This document shows positions 1-7,519 of a DNA stretch of 64,000 nt, piece by piece (the first letter of the stretch is position 1; the number at the start of each line of letters is the position of its first letter). Under the pieces are notes generated by a model that ran no database searches, was not told the DNA's origin, and was given only the letters and a program-made list of their open reading frames with translations. Made by a program: the position numbers and the translations under genes. This stretch comes from an uncultured Bacteroides sp. (GTDB lineage Bacteria > Bacteroidota > Bacteroidia > Bacteroidales > Bacteroidaceae), in NCBI GenBank assembly GCA_944322345.1, contig CALUOO010000010.1, positions 62,001 to 126,000 of the forward strand. The letters run 5' to 3'.

Positions 1-953
1 CCAGTGATGCTTCCTATCTGCACGTCGAGCGCCTTCACCTCGAAAATAGCTCCTGTGTAGTAGTTCAGTCCACGTGCCAGTGTCAGGTCGAGCTCAATCT
101 CGTTCTTCAGCCCCATAGTCTCCAGTGTGTTCAGGATAAATTCACTCTCCTCCACACCTTTCAGTCCCGTTTCGCTGGCTGCAAGCACCTGTTTCAGTGT
201 TGCCAGCTTATCGGCATTCGTACCGCTGAGCAGGATAATAGGTTGCAGCTTCGCAATCGCCTCATCGCTGATACCCTTTTCGCGCAGTTCGGTATTCACG
301 TTGTCCAGTCCTATCTTGTCCAGCTTGTCGATAGCCACAGTAATGTCGACAATCTTGTCTGCCTCACCGATAATCTCGGCTATACCTGTCAGAATCTTAC
401 GGTTGTTTATCTTGATGCAGACACGGATGCCAAAACGGCTGAACACTGTGTCTACAATCTGCATCAGTTCCACTTCGTTCAACAGTGAATCGCTTCCCAC
501 CACGTCGGCATCACACTGATAGAACTCACGGTAACGTCCTTTCTGCGGACGGTCGGCACGCCACACGGGCTGAATCTGATAGCGCTTGAAAGGGAAGGTA
601 ATCTCGTCACGGTGCATCACCACGTAGCGTGCAAAGGGAACAGTCAGGTCGTAACGCAATCCCTTTTCACAGAACTTGCTTGCCAGCTTGGCTGCATTCC
701 GGCTCAGCAGTTCCTCGTCGGTAATACCCGAAAAGTAGTCACCCGAATTCTGAATCTTGAACAGAAGTTTGTCGCCCTCCTCGCCATACTTTCCCATCAG
801 TGTAGAAAGCATCTCCATTGCCGGCGTCTCTATCTGCTGGAATCCATACAGATGATATACGTCGCGGATGGTATTGAATATATAGTTGCGTTTCGCCATC
901 TCCACAGGCGAAAAATCACGAGTTCCTTTAGGAATGCTTGGTTTTGTTGCCAT
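1..953 (-). CDS. hisS: Histidyl-tRNA synthetase, 3' end cut by the window edge
   Basis: Charges tRNA-His with histidine in the cytoplasm. The visible 317 codons are the N-terminal catalytic part of a class II synthetase. The protein opens [16 protein letters not shown], followed by the motif-2 region ([10 protein letters not shown], then [10 protein letters not shown]) and the histidine-binding signature [12 protein letters not shown] near the edge, where most homologues have RGLDYYTG. The C-terminal anticodon-binding domain lies outside the window. The ATG at 951-953 is chosen because it opens directly into the conserved family start. A TAnnTTTG -7 box lies about 29 bp upstream at 982-989. 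The gene is divergent from the broken glycoside hydrolase, and the gap between them holds an 86-bp repeat element. Confidence 0.95.
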   Translation of the reverse strand, partial: MATKPSIPKGTRDFSPVEMAKRNYIFNTIRDVYHLYGFQQIETPAMEMLSTLMGKYGEEGDKLLFKIQNSGDYFSGITDEELLSRNAAKLASKFCEKGLRYDLTVPFARYVVMHRDEITFPFKRYQIQPVWRADRPQKGRYREFYQCDADVVGSDSLLNEVELMQIVDTVFSRFGIRVCIKINNRKILTGIAEIIGEADKIVDITVAIDKLDKIGLDNVNTELREKGISDEAIAKLQPIILLSGTNADKLATLKQVLAASETGLKGVEESEFILNTLETMGLKNEIELDLTLARGLNYYTGAIFEVKALDVQIGSIT

Positions 954-981
954 ACGATTACAATGTTTTATTTTAATCGTG

Positions 982-989
982 CAAATTTA
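982..989 (-). promoter_or_regulatory. Bacteroides -7 promoter box for hisS
   Basis: Read on the minus strand this is TAAATTTG, a full match to the Bacteroides TAnnTTTG -7 consensus, about 29 bp before the hisS ATG. A -33 TTTG box is not clear. Confidence 0.6.
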
Positions 990-1096
990 CACGAAAAACT
1001 TGAATAAGGCAGAAAACCTGATACAGTTTTTTCGGTTTGTCCTGTCGTTCTGCATCCCCTGTTTCGGCCCAGAATTATCCCATAGAAAAGCCGTTT

Positions 1097-1182
1097 GTTG
1101 GCAAAGGTTAGCTGACGTGTTGGCAAAGGTTAGCCAACATGTTAGGAAAGGTTAGCTGACACGACAGCTAACCTTTGCTGAC
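1097..1182. repeat. 86-bp four-unit AAAGGTTA element, copy A
   Basis: Four 20-bp units at 1097-1116, 1119-1138, 1141-1160 and 1163-1182, separated by 2-bp spacers (gt, at, ac). The first three read forward (GTTGGCAAAGGTTAGCTGAC type) and the fourth is inverted. All four keep the core AAAGGTTA. The element is bordered by gttt on the left and aaac on the right. It sits in the divergent hisS / glycoside-hydrolase gap; I see nothing else in that 313-bp gap except the hisS promoter. Same family as the copies at 10485, 52859 and 59831. Confidence 0.95.
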
Positions 1183-1266
1183 AAACGGGGGAAATAGATG
1201 CATAAAAACCATAGTACAGCAAACTTTTTTCAGAGAAAAAATGTTTTTTAAAAAAGTCCCAATACA

Positions 1267-2517
1267 ATGACACGATTTATCGGAATATTTCTCCTGATTC
1301 ATTATTCGCTGGTTCTTTATGCACTCCCCCCAAAAGGCATAAAAGCACAAGAATCATTCAGAGCATATGATTTCATTCAGTCAATAGGCATCAACACCCA
1401 CTTTGGATATTATGACACACAGTATCGCCATTATGAGAAAGTGCTGAAGAAACGGTTGCTGGAACTGGGAGTAAAACATATCCGTGACGGGACATACAAT
1501 AATGATGTATTGCAGAAATACAAGGATATTGGTGAAAATGGAGTCAGACTATTGCTAATTACACCTCATGATAAAGCAGTGGAGCGCGCTAAAGCTATAG
1601 GCAGCATGTTATGGGGTGTCGAGGCCGTAAATGAACCGGATGGGGGAAAACAACCGGGTACATGGGAAAAAGAAGCACGCTTAGAGCAACAGCAACTATA
1701 TGAGTCCATTAAAAACGATGCCGAAACGCAGAACATTGCTGTAGTAGGAGTGTCGTTGGCAAATATCCGTGACAATCCTCGAAGACTTGGTGACATATCA
1801 CAATGGATGGACTATGGCGGCATACACCCCTATGCAGCCGGACAATACCCGGCTTTTCACTGGGGATAGGGAATGTCTATGGATAACGCCGTTTCCGAGG
1901 CACGGAGGGTAAGCGGCAATAAGCCTCTGATAGTCACCGAATGTGGCTATCACAATAAAGAGCACAACCCCAATCATCCGGGAGTGCCCGAAGCAGTTGC
2001 GGCCATTTACCATTTGCACCTTTTTTTCGTTTATTTCAATAAAGGAATACAGCGGTCGTATAAATACGAATTGTTAGATTTAAAACCAGACAAGGCAATG
2101 ACTGACATGGAGTGTCATTTCGGATTGGTGCGTTCCGACGGCACTGTAAAACCGTCATTCACCGCATTAAAAAATCTGATCAGGTTACTAAACGATTCTG
2201 ATCAGGAATTTTCTCCTCACCCATTGCCACTACAGATTACGACTGCTGGAAATGTAGCAATACAAAGTACATTATTACAGAAAAGTGATGGTTCATGGTG
2301 GCTGGCACTATTTCGTCCCGTCAGTGTATATGACCTGAAAAACAAGAAGCGATTGACTGTTCCGCCGGTTTCTGTTACTGTAGAATTAGAGAAAAACAAG
2401 AACACCTATTTGTATAATCCCATTATTTCTGATAAACCAGTAATGTCATTCAAAAAGAAACGTGAAATTACATTTGAACTAGGCGAAGAAGTATTATTAT
2501 TAGAAATAAAAAAGTAA
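1267..2517 (+). pseudogene. Secreted glycoside-hydrolase-like protein interrupted by an in-frame amber codon
   Basis: One reading frame of 417 codons is split by a single TAG at 1867-1869; no frameshift is needed. The N part has a signal peptide (about residues 1-28) and a TIM-barrel-like clan-A glycosidase region with VEAVNEPD (N122-E123-P124), typical of the acid/base Glu. The part after the stop has IVTECGYH, with E225 a good nucleophile candidate, and a C-terminal beta-type domain. The stop therefore separates the two expected catalytic glutamates. An internal ATG at 1873 could start the downstream half, but that product would lack a signal peptide and the first Glu. The family looks like GH39/GH5-type; the substrate cannot be told. 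Sequence on both sides is otherwise intact, so the mutation is probably recent, or it is a sequencing error. Confidence 0.75.
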
Positions 2518-2562
2518 TCAGCCACCGAAAGCTCACTACATTAGAGAGCTTGTGATACAAAT

Positions 2563-2592
2563 AAAAAACCCCGCAAGAACGTGTTCTTGCGG
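2563..2592 (-). terminator. Intrinsic terminator after the Zn peptidase gene
   Basis: Perfect 10-bp stem (2571-2580 with 2583-2592, sequence CCGCAAGAAC and its complement) followed on the minus strand by a run of T (2563-2568). It ends the minus-strand peptidase transcript just past its stop codon. Confidence 0.85.
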
Positions 2593-2621
2593 AGTCCCGT
2601 GCCTTTATTCCCCATAAGCAC

Positions 2622-3302
2622 TTATTCTCTTCTCCCCATAGCAATCATAATATAATACATCAGTGTAGCCAAAGAGCTCAATGCCGCAACCACATATGTA
2701 TAGGCAGCCGAGCGAAGAGCATCCTCTGCCTGCGAATGGTTGAAGGCGTTGGTGATGCCCGATGCACTCAGCCATCCCAAAGCACGTTTACTCGCATTTA
2801 TCTCTACCGGCAAAGTGATAAAACTGAACAAGGTAGTGGTAGCAAACAGGATGATACCAATCCATATCAACTGTGGGAAAGATCTCAGTGTCAGCATTCC
2901 TGCCAACAATACCCACATAACAATAGAAGACGAGAAGTTAACCACCGGCACCAGTGCACTACGCAACTTCAAGGGTGCATACATGCGTGCATGCTGAACG
3001 GCGTGACCACATTCATGGGCAGCCACAGCGGCGGCCATGATACTGTTACTCTCGTACACTCCTTCGCTCAAGTTTACAGTTTTAGTTATTGGGTTGTAGT
3101 GGTCGGTCAGCTGTCCGGGGGTATGTGTCACCTGTACATCGTAGATGCCATTGTCGTGCAACATCTTCAAAGCGACATCACGACCTGTCATCCCGTTGTT
3201 TGTACCAATCTTCGAGTATTTCTTAAACTTGTTCTGCAAGTTCAATTGTACCAACCAGCTGACAAGAGCAATTCCAATAAACAATATCCAATATGTACTC
3301 AT
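2622..3302 (-). CDS. Membrane neutral zinc metallopeptidase (YugP-like, Zn_peptidase_2)
   Basis: 226-residue integral membrane protein. An N-terminal helix (about residues 3-20) is followed by a soluble segment with the zinc-protease motif HECGH (residues 96-100, HEXXH), preceded by AAAVAA. Two or three hydrophobic segments follow (about 110-165 and 200-222). Length and layout match the YugP-type family (PF04298). The natural substrate is unknown in this family, so only a putative membrane protease role can be given. It stands alone between the convergent broken hydrolase and the upstream fucosidase, with its own terminator. Confidence 0.88.
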   Translation of the reverse strand: MSTYWILFIGIALVSWLVQLNLQNKFKKYSKIGTNNGMTGRDVALKMLHDNGIYDVQVTHTPGQLTDHYNPITKTVNLSEGVYESNSIMAAAVAAHECGHAVQHARMYAPLKLRSALVPVVNFSSSIVMWVLLAGMLTLRSFPQLIWIGIILFATTTLFSFITLPVEINASKRALGWLSASGITNAFNHSQAEDALRSAAYTYVVAALSSLATLMYYIMIAMGRRE

Positions 3303-3371
3303 ACTTTTATTCCTTTTTTAATGATTAATTACTACTCACTGTTAAATTAACAAACAGTTTGCCAAAAATAT

Positions 3372-3403
3372 AGGGAAACTAGCAATGTAAGCATAGTTTC
3401 CCT
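3372..3403 (-). terminator. Probable terminator after the alpha-fucosidase gene
   Basis: Perfect 10-bp stem (3372-3381 with 3394-3403) and 12-nt loop, followed on the minus strand by an AT-rich tract with a short T run. It lies about 30 bp past the fucosidase stop. Confidence 0.6.
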
Positions 3404-3430
3404 TCGCTTTTAGGAAGAATTATCTAAAAA

Positions 3431-4732
3431 TTAGTCAATTGTAAGCTCTACGATGTAATCAATATCTTGTGGTACCTCTGTAAGTTCCAACAATACCCCA
3501 TTTTTCGTTTTAGTGAAACGAACTGGTAATTTATCCTTGAATGTCACAGCCTTTTTTACTTTCTTCTCTAAAGGCAGGAATAAAGACTTATCCTGCAGAC
3601 TGAGAATATGCACATAAAGTTTATCTCCCTTCTGAGTAGTCACACCCCATTCATGCGGTGCAACCAGCCCACCTCTAGTCCCATAGATGGTTTCTCCATA
3701 TTGTTTCATCCATTCTCCCATCTCTTTCAAACGTTGGACAGCCACTTCGGGAAGCTCACCATCCGGCTGTGGGCCAATGTTCATCAACAGATTGGCATTC
3801 TTTCCTGCAGCTTTCACCAGATAATGAATCAGTTCTTTTGTCGACTTATAGTTTTGATCAGTAATCTTATATCCCCACATTCCATTCATAGTCTCACAAG
3901 TTTCCAAAGGTAACTGACTGATATCCTGTCCGGAAAGTCCTGCGGTATTCTCACCCGGAAGGTCGCGTTCGAAAATCTGAATATCCTCGCCCGGGAAAGG
4001 AGACTGATGATGATTGTTCCCTATCAGACATGACGGCTGCAGTTTATGAATCAGTGCATACTGTTCGGGCAATTGCCAATCGAAACCGGGATTCTGGTCC
4101 TGATCCCACCAGCCGTCAAACCAGATAGCTCCTACTTGTCCATAGTTAGTCAGCAATTCAGTCAACTGATTATTCATAAAACTATAATAGCTTTCCCAAT
4201 TCCCTTTCGGATTCGGACGTCCAGTTCCTCTTCCTGTCCGTCCCCATGGGTAATCTTCGCGCATCCAATCGAGATGAGAATAATAGAAGTGTAACTTGAT
4301 TCCCTGCTTAGCACAAGCCTCAGCCAGTTCTTTCACAATATCCCTTTTGAAAGGAGTAGCCTTGACTACATTGAAATCAGAATACTTCGTATCAAACATC
4401 GAAAAGCCTTCATGATGGCGGGTTGTGAAGCAGATGTATCTGGCTCCTGATGCCTTAATGGCAGCTACCCACTTGTCTGCATCGAATTTAGAGGGATAAA
4501 ATCCACCTGCCAGTTTGGCATATTCTTTATAATTCAAGTCTTTATTAGTCATTGTCCACTCACCGGTAGCCAACATTGAATAAAGCCCCCAATGAAGGAA
4601 AATACCGAATTTATTGTCCTGAAACTCCTGCCTTGCCTTCAGGTTCTCTTGCGTAGGTTGGTAGGCAGACTGTGAAAAAAGTCCTAGACTCATGCCCAAC
4701 ATTAAGGCTAAAGAGAAAATACGTGTTTTCAT
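3431..4732 (-). CDS. Secreted alpha-L-fucosidase, GH29
   Basis: 433 residues, the usual length for a compact GH29 enzyme. It has a cleavable signal peptide (residues 1 to about 20) for the periplasm. Substrate-binding motifs of the family are present: FGIFLHWG (H47-W48) and TTRHHEGF (H106-H107). GAIWFDGWW places the nucleophile at D206. A smaller beta-sandwich tail completes the protein. It would release terminal L-fucose from host glycans or glycopeptides. It is an isolated monocistronic gene here, not part of a visible polysaccharide locus. Linkage preference cannot be read from the sequence. Confidence 0.93.
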   Translation of the reverse strand: MKTRIFSLALMLGMSLGLFSQSAYQPTQENLKARQEFQDNKFGIFLHWGLYSMLATGEWTMTNKDLNYKEYAKLAGGFYPSKFDADKWVAAIKASGARYICFTTRHHEGFSMFDTKYSDFNVVKATPFKRDIVKELAEACAKQGIKLHFYYSHLDWMREDYPWGRTGRGTGRPNPKGNWESYYSFMNNQLTELLTNYGQVGAIWFDGWWDQDQNPGFDWQLPEQYALIHKLQPSCLIGNNHHQSPFPGEDIQIFERDLPGENTAGLSGQDISQLPLETCETMNGMWGYKITDQNYKSTKELIHYLVKAAGKNANLLMNIGPQPDGELPEVAVQRLKEMGEWMKQYGETIYGTRGGLVAPHEWGVTTQKGDKLYVHILSLQDKSLFLPLEKKVKKAVTFKDKLPVRFTKTKNGVLLELTEVPQDIDYIVELTID

Positions 4733-4794
4733 ACCATGATAAATTAATAGTTAGTAAACGAAAAGATAAAGGAAATACTTTTTTATAAATGAAA

Positions 4795-4850
4795 AATGGC
4801 ACAAATGCACAGAACCGAGAAATTAACAGAACAGTGCCTTTTGTGCCATT
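4795..4850 (-). terminator. Probable terminator after purA
   Basis: Inverted arms AATGGCACAAA (4795-4805) and its complement (4840-4850) with a 34-nt loop that contains an inner gcac/gtgc pairing. On the minus strand the stem is followed by TTTTTC. It lies about 40 bp after the purA stop, before the fucosidase gene. Confidence 0.6.
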
Positions 4851-4889
4851 ATATACGAAAAAAAGTATCTTTCTATAACATATCAACCG

Positions 4890-6158
4890 TTATTCCGTAT
4901 AACGTTCAATTGTCTGTGCTCTATCCGGACCAACAGAAACAATCTTAATCTGAACTCCAAGCTGTTCCTCAAGGAAGCTCAAATAAGCATTAAATTCTTC
5001 AGGGAATTCATCCTCGCTCTGCATCTTTGTCATATCAGTCTTCCAACCGGGCAATTCTGCATAAACAGGCTCTACTCCTTCTGTAATATCATACGGGAAA
5101 TAGTCGATTTCTTCTCCATTCAGCTTATATGCGACACAGGCTTTGATAGTATCAAATGAATCGAGCACATCACTCTTCATCATAATCAATTTAGTAACTC
5201 CATTCACCATTACTGCATACTTCAAGGCAACCAAGTCGATCCATCCACAGCGACGTTTACGTCCTGTTACTGCACCGAATTCATGTCCAAGCGCACCAAT
5301 CTTCTCACCTACTTCATCAAACAATTCTGTCGGGAACGGACCAGAACCTACGCGCGTACAATAGGCTTTGAAAATACCATAAACATCGCCTATGCGGTTA
5401 GGACCAAGTCCCAAACCTGTACATGCTCCGGCACAAATTGTATTCGAAGAAGTAACAAACGGATAAGATCCAAAATCGACATCAAGCATTGTTCCTTGAG
5501 CACCTTCGCAAAGCACACTTTTGCCTTCATTCAGCAGATTGTTGATTTCATGCTCGCTATCCACCAAATGGAACTGCTTCAGATACTCAATGCCTTCCAT
5601 CCACGCCTTTTCAAGTTCAGTCAGGTCGTACTCATAATTCAGACTCTTCAGTATCTGTTCGTGGCGAGCCTTAGCAGCCGCATACTTCTGCTCGAAATTA
5701 TGTAGAATATCTCCCACCCGAACACCATTACGGCTTACCTTATCAGTATAAGTCGGTCCAATACCTTTACCTGTGGTTCCTACTTTTGCATCTCCCTTTG
5801 CAGCTTCGTAAGCAGCATCAAGAATACGATGTGTAGGAAGAATAAGATGGGCTTTCTTGGAAATATGTAAGCGTTCTTTCAAAGGATGTCCGGACGCTTC
5901 AAGCGCTTCGGCTTCGGCTTTGAACAATGCCGGGTCGAGCACAACTCCATTACCGATAATATTCACCTTATCTCCCTGAAAAATTCCAGACGGAATGGAA
6001 CGAAGCACATATTTCTGCCCTTCAAACTCTAGTGTGTGACCAGCATTCGGACCGCCTTGAAAACGAGCTACCACATCATATTTTGGCGTCAATACATCAA
6101 CGACTTTTCCTTTTCCTTCGTCGCCCCACTGTAATCCTAATAGAACATCTACTTTCAT
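4890..6158 (-). CDS. purA: Adenylosuccinate synthetase
   Basis: Joins IMP and aspartate using GTP, the first committed step to AMP. 422 residues, normal family length. The GTP-binding loop WGDEGKGK gives catalytic D13, and NAGHT gives H41, the same positions as in the E. coli enzyme. GTTGKGIGPTY and the C-terminal VSVGPDRAQTI are also family signatures. Its ATG overlaps the stop of the upstream Fur-family gene by 4 bp (ATGA), so the two are translationally coupled, with a terminator downstream. Both genes are expected to be read from the promoter at 6653-6660. Confidence 0.97.
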   Translation of the reverse strand: MKVDVLLGLQWGDEGKGKVVDVLTPKYDVVARFQGGPNAGHTLEFEGQKYVLRSIPSGIFQGDKVNIIGNGVVLDPALFKAEAEALEASGHPLKERLHISKKAHLILPTHRILDAAYEAAKGDAKVGTTGKGIGPTYTDKVSRNGVRVGDILHNFEQKYAAAKARHEQILKSLNYEYDLTELEKAWMEGIEYLKQFHLVDSEHEINNLLNEGKSVLCEGAQGTMLDVDFGSYPFVTSSNTICAGACTGLGLGPNRIGDVYGIFKAYCTRVGSGPFPTELFDEVGEKIGALGHEFGAVTGRKRRCGWIDLVALKYAVMVNGVTKLIMMKSDVLDSFDTIKACVAYKLNGEEIDYFPYDITEGVEPVYAELPGWKTDMTKMQSEDEFPEEFNAYLSFLEEQLGVQIKIVSVGPDRAQTIERYTE

Positions 6159-6643
6159 TTTTCTTTCTTATTGTTGTTATTTATCTTTTTCCGTTTATTA
6201 GCTCTTGCGCATTTACTACACAAACCATAGATATACAGAGAATAATGTGAAAGTTGAAAACGGTTTAGTTTCGTCTCTTCAATGGCATGCTGTAGTTCCC
6301 CATTCTGAAATTCTGTCACTTTGCCACATTGTGTACAGATCTGATGGTGATGAGTCTCGCGATTATATGATTTTTCGTACTGAGAAGAAGCACCAAACTG
6401 ATGCTTTATGACTAATCTCGCATTGATAAGTAAAATGATTGTGTTGTAAAGGGTAGCCCTACTTACCCGGAACTTCCTTTGTTCCATCATGCGCGAGTAA
6501 AGAGCATCGATATCAAAATGACCATCAATGGAATAAATAGTTTCGAGTATGGCATAACGTTCGGGGGTCTTACGATGCCCGTTTGTTGTAAGATATTCGG
6601 TGAATATCTGCCGTACCGTATCCTTTACATTTTGAATTTCCAT
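6155..6643 (-). CDS. Fur-family metal-responsive transcriptional regulator
   Basis: 162 residues. N-terminal winged helix (about 1-85) includes the recognition segment VSRATLYNTI. A dimerisation half follows with HHH at residues 98-100 and two zinc knuckles, C103-x2-C106 and C142-x2-C145. This is the layout of Fur/PerR/Zur proteins; which metal or oxidant it senses cannot be told by eye. A basic, asparagine-rich tail follows residue 148. It overlaps purA by 4 bp, an unusual pairing of a metal regulator with a purine enzyme. Start chosen at ATG 6641-6643, just after a good -7 box. Confidence 0.9.
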   Translation of the reverse strand: MEIQNVKDTVRQIFTEYLTTNGHRKTPERYAILETIYSIDGHFDIDALYSRMMEQRKFRVSRATLYNTIILLINARLVIKHQFGASSQYEKSYNRETHHHQICTQCGKVTEFQNGELQHAIEETKLNRFQLSHYSLYIYGLCSKCARANKRKKINNNNKKEK

Positions 6644-6652
6644 TCGTCAGCA

Positions 6653-6660
6653 CAAAATTA
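6653..6660 (-). promoter_or_regulatory. Bacteroides -7 box for the fur-purA pair
   Basis: TAATTTTG on the minus strand, a full TAnnTTTG match, only 10 bp before the Fur-family ATG. This implies a very short leader. Confidence 0.55.
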
Positions 6661-6713
6661 GCGCGAACAAAGTTAAGCCTTTTTTGTGGAAAGCAAAAGA
6701 ATTTGTTCTTTAA

Positions 6714-7379
6714 TTATAAGAAGGCTGCTTCTTCCTTTACCATATTGAACAACATTTGTTCTGGCTCTATTTCAGAGTGTTCCATGCCTTCAACCAGCCG
6801 GCATACACGGAATGCATGTTCCTCGCTATGCTGCATATATTTCCGAATTACCAGCATGGCAGCATTACGTACATGATAACTATCCGAATGGATAGCACAA
6901 ACTGCCTGATCCAACAATTCTTCAGCAGCCCGTTCGGGCATGTCTCCTTTTTTCATTAAAAGACGTGCTATGGTCAAGAAGCCACAGGTCTGTATATATT
7001 CACGGTCATCGGCAATCCAATTCATTGATTTGGCAGGTGCATAAGGCAAGTGCTGAAACAGGTTCATACAGGTCAGCTCTGCTATTTCTATATTACAAAT
7101 GTCTTCTACCCAAATGTCTGCAATTTCCGGATAGAAAGTTTCTATCGGTTGCAACATACCTGCCAAGATCTTACACTCACGTATATTCTCCTTCCACAGA
7201 GCCTGCGCCAAGTCATGATTCTTTTCATATCGACCGGCAATCATCTTAATACGAGGTAATTCAACTCCAAAATTGAGCTTGTATACCAGTCCTTTCTCAC
7301 GCATACTCTGCGACACAGCACCATTCATGGAAAGGCGAAGCTGCGTCTTTATATCTTTCAGTTGTTCTTTGAGCTCCAT
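6714..7379 (-). CDS. DNA alkylation repair protein, AlkD-like
   Basis: 221-residue all-helical protein that resembles the AlkD family (PF08713) of HEAT-repeat DNA glycosylases, which remove positively charged alkylated bases. Visible markers are the conserved start LKDIKTQLRLSMNG, the segment WKENIRECKILAGML and the WVEDICNIEIAE stretch typical of these HEAT helices. The divergent family may include members with other DNA-binding roles, so catalysis is not proven. It lies upstream of the fur-purA pair with a 70-bp gap that contains their promoter, and downstream of an 8-bp-periodic array. Confidence 0.82.
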   Translation of the reverse strand: MELKEQLKDIKTQLRLSMNGAVSQSMREKGLVYKLNFGVELPRIKMIAGRYEKNHDLAQALWKENIRECKILAGMLQPIETFYPEIADIWVEDICNIEIAELTCMNLFQHLPYAPAKSMNWIADDREYIQTCGFLTIARLLMKKGDMPERAAEELLDQAVCAIHSDSYHVRNAAMLVIRKYMQHSEEHAFRVCRLVEGMEHSEIEPEQMLFNMVKEEAAFL

Positions 7380-7404
7380 TTATAATATGCTTGCTTAATA
7401 ATTA

Positions 7405-7512
7405 ATAAATAAACAAGCAGACAAGTAAACAAGTTGACAATAAGATTTGACCATTCATCTGTGTACCTCCCGGATTGTCTGCCCGTTTACTTGTCTGCCC
7501 GTCTGCTTGCCT
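7405..7512. repeat. 8-bp-periodic inverted array between alkD-like and DPP III genes
   Basis: Degenerate octamers (aagcagac, aagtaaac, aagttgac) run at 7410-7440 and return inverted at 7473-7512. The core arms at 7417-7430 and 7485-7498 are perfectly complementary over 14 bp. The array fills most of a 140-bp gap between two minus-strand genes. Same class as the arrays at 12945, 13870, 26850, 54763, 56280 and 58551. Confidence 0.8.
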
Positions 7513-7519
7513 ACAAATC

